From NCBI RefSeq assembly GCF_900496995.4, contig NC_044010.1, positions 4,216,001 through 4,280,000 on the forward strand: a DNA stretch of 64,000 nt, written 5' to 3'. Position numbers and translations under genes: made by a program. This document shows positions 35,079 through 45,700 of this stretch, one piece after another (the first letter of the stretch is position 1; each line of letters opens with the position of its first letter). The notes beneath the pieces are model-generated. The model ran no database searches. It was not told the DNA's origin and saw only the letters and a program-made list of their open reading frames with translations. This stretch comes from Aquila chrysaetos chrysaetos (taxonomy: Eukaryota > Chordata > Aves > Accipitriformes > Accipitridae).

Positions 35079-38000
35079 AAAGATCATTCTATATGAATAT
35101 ATTAAAAAGGAAATGTAATTAAAATGAAGGAATTGCCTAAATAGAATCCTGCACATCTGTGAAACTTGGGCTGATGCATGGAACTGTTTTCTGCTGCAAC
35201 ATTTGTAGCACCAAGGATGTAAGATCAATTGGCTTTTTGCCCACAGAGGAGAAGCTAATAAGTTCTGGCTAATCTGTGGTGGGCAGAAGGCCTGAATCTG
35301 CCTTCCTGAGCTGGATCATGTCCTGGGAGAGGAGGCATGAAGATCAGGGGAGACCGGAGAGCAAGGACTGATTTAGCTTTCCACCACAAGCTTCTCCCCA
35401 GTCCTTGAAAATGCAAACAAGCTACTGGAGCATATATTACCTTTCAGGCACGCCCAGGTTTCCAGTTGTCCCTTCTGCTTCTCTCCATCTCTAGGAAAAA
35501 AAATATCTTTAGGGGTGGGGAGGAGCTGTAGCTGTTCCCAATTTGGTTTAGCTTTTGCTTGCTCCTAATCAGTGTAAAGGCTTGGTGATACCTAATTCTG
35601 CTCCAAGCAAGGAATGGAAAGCTTGCCACTGAGTTTCAACTGGAGGTGGAAGAGGACTTTAACAGCCCTGGAAAGGAGGGATGGCAGGAGGCAAGTGCTT
35701 CCTGAGGGCTCCATGCAGCAGCCCAGACCTTAGATCTTGTTCTTGCAGGCACTGGTCCCCTTTGACATACTATTTGCTGCCAGGTCAAGGGAAGGGCTGG
35801 AAGTCAGACACTGTGAAGAGGACTGTCCCCATCCCACTGGCCCTGGTTTGTGATTATTTCTCCTGCTAGCTCTGATGGATTGTATTTTTGTTAATTTTGC
35901 TCTCTGTGTGGACTTGCCTGCCTTTGCGCCTTATTGCTTTAAAAAAAAAAAACAACCCAAACCAACAGCCACCAAAAAAAGGTGTTTTGCCAGGTCTCAG
36001 CCATGAGATTAAACTGGAGTTTTTATAAAAACAGACCTGTGCCCTAGTGATGTTTTGAAACATTTTCTTTTTCCTGGATTTGGTTTATGAATGCAGTGCA
36101 AATGCATTTGTCTTCCTCTGACATGCGAGTTTGAGCCCTTCTTTTGTTGTGCGAGTGGCCAGGGCTCTAAGCTCTGTTTGTCTAGGTTTTGACTATGGGG
36201 ATAAAGGTTAGGGCCTGATCACACACTTTTCTCATTAGAGGTTATGAGGGTTGCAGCTGCTCTGCAGCTCTGAAAATGAAGTGAGGGCTTGGAGACTTCT
36301 GTAGAATTACCATTATCTGAAATGCTTTAAAATTTCCAAGAGTAAAGTTCATCTTTTTTCTTACCATTTTTAGTTCTTCCAGGCTGAAATTTCGGTGATG
36401 CACAACCATGTCCTCCCATTTAGCACATCTCCTGCAGAATTCTGCCTTGCCTGTGATAACGCAGAGCAACGCAGAACAGAGTACAGAAATACTCTGGGAT
36501 CCCAATGCTTGCAGAGGGGAAGCCAAGCTGGATCATTAGAAGTTATTATGAAGCCTTTGGTACATTGTGTATGCACTTCTGTTGATTTGTAAAGGACAAG
36601 CAAGAACTTTAAAAAATTATGATTTAAGTTTCCTGGTGCTCTGGATTCTTGCAGTGCCCTCACTGAGTTAATCTCTGAGCTGTAGCATGGAAATGAATAT
36701 TATTAGTATCTGTCTGTTATTCTACTCTGGGGAAAAAAAAAAGAGAAGGGTTCTTGTGGTTGTAGCCTCAGTGGGCATACCTGCAGTTCAGCCTGCTCTT
36801 TGTTCTCCCTAAAACCCAGATGAATCATTAGGTTAAATGAAATACTTTTTTTCCTACTCAGCAGCTGAATTCAGGGCTTGACTCCCTTTCCTACCTCCTT
36901 CATGACTTTAATTTCCCTTTAGGAAAATGCCTGCGTTGTGCTTCCTGCTTACCATAGCAACCGGCACACAAAGTGGGAGAGAAAACCATGTCTGCTGACC
37001 TCTGTAATTGTTGTTAGCCATAGCCAATTATTCGTGCTGTACGAGAAACAGTATTTTTGTATTCTTTGTGCCACAGAATCTAGCAACGACTTGGCCATAA
37101 GACAAGAGGAGAATCTCAGGCTGCCCCCCAGCATTCCCATGGTCATGAAAATCAAGCAAACGTCACACTGCGGACCTAGTCATACTCGTCTCAGCACTGT
37201 GCCCTAAACTGGGGTGCTTAAACATATGGAAGTGCTTGAACACAATTTCAGCCAATTCCTTTTGCCTGCTTTCCCATCACTACGAGTTTGAAAGTCTGAC
37301 TCAGGACAAACATCTGGGTAGGTTGTATTGGAAGCACCAGCTGTAACACCTTGGATACTTTCAGCTAAGCCAAACCCAGGATTAAGCAAGTTCCCAAACT
37401 GGCTGTTAATCAGGAAACAATCTAACCCCGTGCCAAAGAGCACTTGATACCAGTGTCTCATGCATCCTCCTTGCAACACAGGAGTCCAGCAGCTGTGGGA
37501 CACAGGAGGTGTCTAGCTGGAATCCCACTGGATGGAACTAAAGGTCAACCGGCAGCAAAGGGAAGGCAGGCAGTGCATGGAAGGAAATTTAGTCCAGTGG
37601 GGCAGACTTAGGCCAAGCTGGCACAAGGCATCAGCAACAGCAGAAAGAACAGGGTCATAATGGCCAAGATGGAGAAAGGCAGTGAGATGTCTCAGTTCAT
37701 TTTCCGTCTAAGCAGGATAAACTTTTCAAAGAACATGTCTCGCCACAAAGGTAAAGGGTGAACAGGCTCAGGGTTAAGGATTAGAAATGAATGAGAGCTG
37801 CGAAGCTCAGACCTGGCCAAGTCCTGATGCCCCCAAAAGTTAGCTAGAGCATGAGGGTTAAAACAAGAACATTTGGTTCACTCCATAATAAAAAAGCGTA
37901 GCTATTTCCTCATGTCTTATTTGCAAACTGCAGTGCAAGATGAACTACATTTTGTAAACCTAGAAAATTAATAGCAATTATGTGGTGCAATTTGGGTCCA

Positions 38001-40904
38001 GATATATCTTAAAACAGGACCTGTTTTCTCCCATAGCTACAGGGAGCACCTATGTCTCTATCATTTAAATCCCTTATCTGAAAAGACCAGGAAATATTCG
38101 AATTCAGTGAGAGAAAATGACTTCAAAGAAAACTTAGTAGCTGCTTAAGAATGAACCACGAGGAACAGGAACATGGGCATGACCAGAGCTGGAGAAAGGA
38201 GAATGATGATTATTAAACAGGGAAAGTTTCCAGATAAGTAAAACCTGAAAAGGAAAAAGAAAAAAACCAAAAAACCAGCCATGAGATAGAGCTGAATCAG
38301 TCTGAAAAATATCAGGTAACTACTTCTTTCCCTCCTGCTTCACAAGAGTCAGGAAGAAGTTTAGGTCAGAAAAAAATAGGTGCTCACAAACTGCTTTACT
38401 CACCTTTATTTGTATTGTGAGATAATTTGCTTTAAACATCGAGGGTCAGATAGTGGAGGCAGAAGAGAGATGTAAAGAGACTAGGCTGGTTATTTTCAGG
38501 GATTATTTTGAAGTAGCTTGCCTTTACCTTCTCCAGCCTCTGTGCCAGCTACATACCCTGCTAAAGGTGAGTGTTGCCTCGGAAAAAATAGAGAGGGAAG
38601 GTTTTCAGTCCTGCATTCACTCAGTCAGTACCAGCCCTGAGTAGCCAGAGCAGCTCACCGCTCATCACTTAGCTCTCTTGCAGAGTTTATCTCAACTAGT
38701 GAGCGTGCAAACACTGCAGATGACCTTGCCTATGCTGGAATTTCACCTCGCGTGCAAGCTAACATAGTCAGAAACGCCCTCACCTTTTTTTCCTGTTGAG
38801 GATAAACCCTCAGCAGTCATCCTCCACTCCTCATGCAGCAGGATCCCCTAAAGATAGATGCCTGGGATTACAGGGAGAGTTCTTGCAGGAGGTTCCCAGC
38901 ATACCACACGTTGCAGAGGCTTTCCCCAGTTGCCAAAGAGGGCAGGGCTGCCAAGGAGTGGGAGAAGGAGGCTTCATTTATGAGCTAGTTTTAAGTCAGA
39001 CTTGGTCCCGATGAACATTTGCTTGGCACAAGTCCCTGTCGTAAGGAATGCGAAAAACTAAGATGCCAGGGCAGTGAGCAGAATGGGGAATAAATCATCT
39101 GAGTCAGAGGATACCAAATGCCACCGACAGCCTGGTTGCTGGTTTTCGCAATGAGGTGGGTAGCCAGATGCAAGCACGGCACGTAGTGGGCATTGTATGT
39201 CGCATATGAACCAGCAAGGGAAGGAGAAACAGGGCCTGTGCAAAGAGATCTCGTGCAGCAGAAGAAGCAGCGAGGGGAAAGGAGGAAGGGGTAGGAAAGC
39301 CTGTTGGAAAAATGGGGGCAAGGCACAAAATACACAAAGGCAGCCCCACATTGCCCCATTGCCTGAAGGAACGGAGACCTTCAGTATTGCCGGCCACAAA
39401 CATTCAACAGTGTGAAAAACATCAGGTTATGTTTGTGTGTGTATGGGAGGGGAGCAGCTGAGGATTTGGGATTCTTGTTGGCTTGGAGGCCACGCTGCTC
39501 TGTCAAGTATGAACAGAAGATGTTTCTCAGTGAGACTCTGATTTCTCAGAGCTGGGAATATTACAATAAATTAATAATCTAAAAATATAGTTGGTAGCTC
39601 CATGGGAGAATTGAAACATGCTTTTTTTGCCAGGAGAGAACTGTGAATATTCACACCTGCAGAGAAGAAATACACAGAGCAAATCTGCAAACAAACCACA
39701 CAGCTTCCACCTGGAGAATTTTTTGCTTCATCCTGCCTTAGTCCAGCAGTTTTCATGCACATATGCATATTGACTGCTCTGAAGACCACATACATCCATA
39801 CCTTCAGACAGCAATCCAAACAGCTGAGAATGACCAGGATTTCTTTACGAGCCTCAGCCAACATGTAAACCAGTTCACCACCATTCCTATCATGGACTCC
39901 ATCCCTTCCTCACCCTCCCCTGGCATCCCAGGTAGGGAACTTGCAGAGATTGGAATCAACCTTCAGAAGCTGAAAAACCAGAAAAAGCTGTGCAGGATTT
40001 TTCACGAGCGTGCTCAACATCATTCTGCCATCAGTCCAGTCTTCTTTTTCCTCCTCAGTTCAGGCGGATAAAGCTGTGTTTTTCTGGTTGCATTGTGGCA
40101 TGCTAGGCACTTCTGCACAGATCCACCATTGCCCAGGTCACTTGTTCATCACAGCTTTTATTTTTTTAAAACGTAAGTCATAAAGTGCAATGTGAGGGAA
40201 AGGCTTAAGAAGCAGAAAGCAAATTTGAAGAACCCAAACTTAATCAGCTAAGCTGCTGTTTATGCAATAGGTCAATGGTATCACTTACAACTGGTTGGAG
40301 CAGTTGAATACTTCAATAGTCTATTCTGAGTAGTCTCGGTTCCTTTTCTCCTGCAAAATCCTGCAGCATTTCCTCTGTATTGAGCACAGTGCTACAGTCA
40401 CACCACATTTAGATGTAGCAGGAAAGAAGAGACCTCTGGGTCTGAAGCAAAAGACCAGAGGAGGAAAATAATATTTGAAATTACCTGCTTCTGTGGTCCT
40501 AAAGTTTTCTCCAGGCCATATCTCCAGCCACATCCATATGCAGAAGACCTTGCTAGTCTCTAGAAAGTCCCATCGCCAATTGTTTCACCCATTTGCAGAG
40601 CTACTTGAGTTTTAGAAATAACCCGAGCAAAACACCTTTACGCAGGAGTGCAGCTATCCACAAAGGCTGCCATGACTGAGGAGTATTTGGAGGGGTTTGG
40701 CTGAGCAGGGACAGAGGCTGTGTGACTGCACAGTCCTTACTCCCCCATTTCTCTCCTCTCTGCTGTTGCAGTTGGCAGGGATTTGCAGTTCATGATAAGT
40801 AGCAGAGAACCCAGTCTTTGCTATTGCTGCCTAACTTAGGCAGACACTGATTATCTTTAAATTTCTTCAGATTTAGGTATTACTGTAGCTTTCAGCAACA
40901 TACA

Positions 40905-40921
40905 CCCCCCCCCCCCCCCCC
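40905..40921. repeat. 17-base C tract
   Basis: Uninterrupted run of 17 cytosines, preceded by ACATACA. Confidence 0.9.
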
Positions 40922-41007
40922 ATCAAAACAAACCCAGACCACTGACATACACGGTCTGCATGGTCTATCCATGCCTTGAGTCTCACAAAAAAGTGCTAAA
41001 GACTAGT

Positions 41008-41042
41008 TTCCTTATGGAAAAGGGCTTTTCCTTATGGAAAAG
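41008..41042. repeat. 15-base direct repeat
   Basis: TTCCTTATGGAAAAG occurs at 41008-41022 and again at 41028-41042 with a five-base spacer. Each copy contains the palindrome-like TTCC-TTAT-GGAA. Confidence 0.85.
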
Positions 41043-42224
41043 TCCAGTGTCTCCAAGACAGTCACCACCCCACTGCACCAGTGGAGTGGCTGATCTGTGG
41101 GGTTTTTCCTTTCTGAAAGCACACTCATACAGAAAACCCCTCTGTGTTGCAGGGACCCATTTCTTCCTCAAGCTATTTGCCCTCATAGCTGCTTCTTTCT
41201 CTCCCCCAGCACCCCAGCAAGAGACTATCAGCTACAGAGTTTCTGTAGCACCGTGCATCATGGTGCTTTGCACTCTGATCTTCAGGATGGAGTTACAGGA
41301 CTTTAAAGCCTGCCTTCGCACTGCCCCAGATGTCCCAGAGACAGACCTTTATCACTTCCCCTTCGCAAACACACAATCTTGAACAAGAAAAAACGTTTCA
41401 CTTCCGCTTCTTTTTAATTAGTGTTTTGGTGAATATACAAAAACGAAGAATCAAGGCAGCTGGCAAGTGTCAGGACCTGAAGCAGTACACCTTAGGAAGA
41501 GGCTTCACCTTAAAATGCTCTATACAGGAGCATATTTCACACGACATATGTAACTACCGGTCTTTACTAGGAAAGACACCAGATCAGTCTGGGCCAAAGT
41601 AAACAGCCTCTATTGAACTGAGTGAGTAATGTAACTGCTGATGCAAGGACTGAATTTGGTTCAGTTAGCTCCTTGCTTGCATTTTTCACAAGAGTTACTC
41701 GTTGCCATTATTTGCCTTTTGTCCTACCTGATCGAGGGATGTGGAAGGGGAAGTACACAAGGGATGTGACCATATACATGCAGGGAGCTGAAGCAAGAAG
41801 CATGGAAATTAAGGGCGCGGGACAGCCACTTTTGCAAAGCCAACTACAGCGTAGGACCCCTCGTATTCTGCACAAATTCTAGCCCTTCAATGTGTGAAAT
41901 CTTGTGTGAAGTACATAACAGCTTTTTGAAGGAGTCGCTTGTTAGCAAGTGGAGCTTTTCCTGGACTGGCACTTCTGAAGGCAGGAGCACATGCAGTAGT
42001 TTCATCAGTGACAGGAGGTAGGCTTGAATATAGGCAGCATATTGCTGAGGAGTGAGCTAGCCTTTTATTGGGCTTGACTAGCAACAGACTTTTTATCTGC
42101 AACATGTCTTTACTGCTGACACACTTAAACTCCTAAAGAATCTTCCTTATTCTAAGGCAAGGGGTAAGAGAGACCAGGAACAGAACTTGAACAATAAAAT
42201 ATATTAGAGAGGTCTGCAGTCTTC

Positions 42225-42681
42225 TCCCTTGTAGCATCCGTCTTTATTGGTCACAGGAGGTTACAGTTTTGCTCACATAGCCCTTGCTGGAGCCTTTGGC
42301 ATTATGATTTACATTCAACCTAGTTTTAGAAAGAGATTTTTCTGGAGCAAGCGTATATGGACATTCTCCTTTCTGATGTCATCACAAAACAAATCAGAGC
42401 ACTTCTTATCTTATGCTCCAAGGATTTCTTGCACAGCGAAAGAAGGATTGTGCCTCAGCCAGGAGGCATTAAGGCTGCAGAACAAGGGGCAAAGAAGGGA
42501 CAAGAAAATTCTTTCCTGGAGTCATCAGCTCTGTGTGTCAAGTTTTTGGAGGGGCAAAAGTATATATGGGAGAGGTAGTGGGAAAACTTCAAATCCTCCG
42601 TGGCACAAGGAGAATGGAGCAGGCGATGAACAAATGCAGTTTCACACGGTGCTTCAGGACAGCGCTGAGGACGCTGGGGCT
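42225..42681 (-). other. UPK1B: UPK1B 3' UTR (predicted)
   Basis: The stretch runs from the stop codon to just past the first minus-strand AATAAA (TTTATT on the plus strand at 42243-42248), giving a UTR of about 450 bases. A second possible signal is TTTATT at 42064-42069. The exact cleavage site is inferred. Confidence 0.5.
42243..42248 (-). promoter_or_regulatory. UPK1B: AATAAA polyadenylation signal for UPK1B
   Basis: The minus-strand AATAAA lies about 435 bases after the UPK1B stop codon and is the nearest exact hexamer. Confidence 0.55.
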
Positions 42682-42732
42682 TCAGTATTCAATTCTGCTC
42701 CAGTAGAACATGGTACCAAGGAGGACGCAGAA
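42682..42732 (-). CDS. UPK1B: UPK1B coding exon 7 (C-terminus and stop)
   Basis: Acceptor TTGTCGTTTCAG. Encodes FCVLLGTMFYWSRIEY and TGA at 42684-42682. This 16-residue end differs from human only at the second position (Cys for Trp). It was found by reading the minus strand, because no open frame in the local track captures such a short exon. Confidence 0.95.
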   Translation of the reverse strand, partial: FCVLLGTMFYWSRIEY

Positions 42733-45700
42733 CTGAAACGACAAAACTACTGAGTTTCTCCGCTCCCCGTTTCCTTCTCCCCACCTCTCCCCCAGCCCCA
42801 ATTAGTCCTACTGGTAGGAGGGAGTAACAGAAATTCTCGATGAGCAAAGTCCGTTCAGGCAGAGGAAGCTTAAAGCTTTTTATCTGCACAGAAGCTTCAC
42901 AGTGAAGAAAGAAGATATGTGCAGCCGTAACTATTTGAATGGATCACTCAGCTTGCTGGGGATTATCTGCCATGAAGCTGCTGAACCCTGAGTACTTAGA
43001 ACACTCATACAAAGTCTTTGAACTAGAAACTGAATTATCTGTCATGATTACTGTTTTGATGATCCAATACCCTTCACAAACAAGTATCTGCAAGCTGTGT
43101 TTGCTGTGTCGTATTGCTGAGATGGCAGCAGGCCACAGCAGGCTGGAAAGCCATCTAGCTCCTTACCTGTGGAAGCCAGAATGGAGGGAAACTTGTAAAT
43201 GTAGCCCTGTTAGTGGAACAGGCTACAGGCAGATTGGTGACAAACGAATAACTATAATCTACAGACATTTCAAATGCGTCAGTCCTGTCATCCACCTCCA
43301 CCCAACTGAGTGTGGAATAGCAAGAAAAGAGAAGAGGAAATAGAGGCAATTAAGTACTCACAGTCCAGCAGAGGATGGCAAAACCAAACCAGGCAACACC
43401 CCAGGCTTGTGTGTTCATTGGCCCAGAAATAGCATCATAACAACCCTGTAAGACAACCGTGAATGAATCAACACCAGCTTTGAGCTTGTACCACAAGGCA
43501 ACAAGCTTATCTACCTCTGAGAGAGACTGAGGTGGCATGCTCCTCTCCTGTTGCAATTTGGGTACCTCACAGGGTCTCAAGAAGACGAGCCAGAGCTACA
43601 CTGCTTATTGACAGCTTGCAGATAGCCTACCTGTTTCTAGCTCCAAATACAAAGTAGAGCCATCTCAGACACTTCCAGGACAAATTCCTGTGCCATCCAC
43701 TTGCCAAGTGTACATATATAACCAAACACAGGCCAACACAGAGTTGACCTCCAGAATCAGGAAGCTGCAGGCAAATTTGGAAGCTTGAATGCCTTCTAGA
43801 AATGCTTGCTAGTGCAGAAGTTGATGCTCATGACCCAGCAATCTGTTTGACTAGCACAAGCTCGTCTATTGAAAAATTCTACCTTGAGGAGGAGAACTGC
43901 TGACTTGCTCACTCATATCGTATGCACTCATCTTTGGGCTAAGTTTGATTTAGCTACTGTCCATCTACATGTTGGAGATGTCACTTCTTACTGGTGGCAT
44001 TGGGAGAGTTTTCTTAATAGTTGTCTCTCCATCAGGAAAGTCTTTATTACAACCCACCCTGTGTTCAGCAACACGGCCAGGACCCTACAGGCTTCGCTTC
44101 TCCTCCAGAAAGCTTTTGAGCACCTGTACCTTACAGTGGAGGAGGAAGGCTATTCATTGTTTCCTTCCCTTCCAGCAAGGTGCTTTTGACCAACATACGT
44201 TAACCGGAAAAAGTGGAGAGGGTCTTACGTTGCTGTTATAGTAGCCGGGGACCCCAAGCTTGCAGGCGTCGAGGTTGACGGGAGACCCTTGGGCATCCAT
44301 GACACAGCAATTGCGCGGCCAAGGGAAGTCGGCGTCTTTGTGCCTGGAGCGGAAGGCGGACGCGTACTCCTGCCAGTCGGAGGGGCCCCGCACGCCGCAA
44401 CAGTGCTTCTGCGGAGCAAGAGAAGGGAACGGTCTTTACGGGCCCGGGCCACAGCCCCGCGCGCAGCTGGACACCGCACATGGCTGGTTAGGCATTAACC
44501 ACAGATTTATGGGAGAGATTTTTTGAAGTGCCTGCCTTTGACAGCCTGCCATCTGATAAACGAGCAAAACAGGGAGTGTGGTAGGACTTTCTCTAAGGTT
44601 CAAGGCAGATGCCGTCCTCTTTATTACCGAGTGGCCGCAAGGAGGACTTGAAATTCCAGGGCTGCAGAGCATTTAGTAATTAGTGAGAGTTTTCAGTGTT
44701 ATTATTACCTGAAGCATGAGTTCATCCCATGTCTTTGTGACCCCTTCAGCCATCCATTTGTCGTTGTTATTGTCTGTGTCTGACTTGTTATACCTCTCCA
44801 GCATTTGCTTCAGGAAGAGATTTGGAGTGAGCTACAGGGAAAAAAAACCAGAGAAGAATGCAGGAACTATGTAAATAAGTGGCCGTGTAAAGCAAATATA
44901 GGGTTATTTGGGGCGGGTTTGTTTGCTGGTTTCAGTGTCCTGCTGGAGAACAGGAATGCTGCTTCTCCCCCAGTTTTACACACAGGAGAATAAAGAGCAG
45001 GATTTGAGGAGCAGGAGCAAAAAAGATGCAGATCTTGAGCACGACTCTTAAGCAGGCTCTACCAGATGTCAGATCACAGGAGATGTGTAGAAGCTATGTG
45101 TTACATTTAATACGTTGCTTGGAACTAAAGCACCAGAAGTAATTTCCCTCCCTACCAGTGTCTCTAATAACCTACGTAATCTTTCCCTCACTAGTAACAC
45201 TGCCTGGGCAATGCTGAAGATTTGTCTTCTGCATGTGTGGTAGATTAATCAGTCTGTAGCCGAACGACTAAACATTGTATTGATGATTCAGCTAACCCAC
45301 ACTGTTAGTTCCTTAACTACAAGATTGTAAACATTTTAAAATTTTAAAATAACAAAACTGTGTTAAAAAGAACAAAGTTATTTCCTGATTAGAATAATGA
45401 CGTTGGAGACTTTCCTTGTGGGGTCTTAGTCTAACTCAGCAGTAGTCCTTTGAGCTTATACTGTACCACCACACAGGACATTTACTGCACTGAACAGGAC
45501 TGCTGTGTGCTCTAGAACTGCAACATTTCCCAGCACGGTCGCAAGAATATATGAGGAAAGAAATACTCACAAAGTCTCGCTGAGTCGCTGCTGTGATACA
45601 AGAAGCCATTTCAAATGCATAAGTGATCAGCATCAGAATAATATACTGTGGGAGACAGACAGCAGAGTTAGTTAGCTCTTGGAGAAAGAGTTAAGCAGTT

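Larger units (their letters stand above)
31266..42224. other. Intergenic spacer between convergent ARHGAP31 and UPK1B
   Basis: About 11 kb between the two 3' ends. It holds a TA dinucleotide run (35059-35078), a 17-base C run (40905-40921), a 15-base direct repeat (41008-41042) and scattered AATAAA hexamers (for example 37887-37892, 39564-39569 and 42193-42198). It may include a distal ARHGAP31 3' UTR. I saw no B4GALT-like exon here, although B4GALT4 lies beside these genes in mammals. Confidence 0.65.

Noticed and set aside
42247-42753. 168-codon open frame on the + strand
   Set aside because: It overlaps, antisense, the last coding exon and 3' UTR of UPK1B, which are firmly identified.
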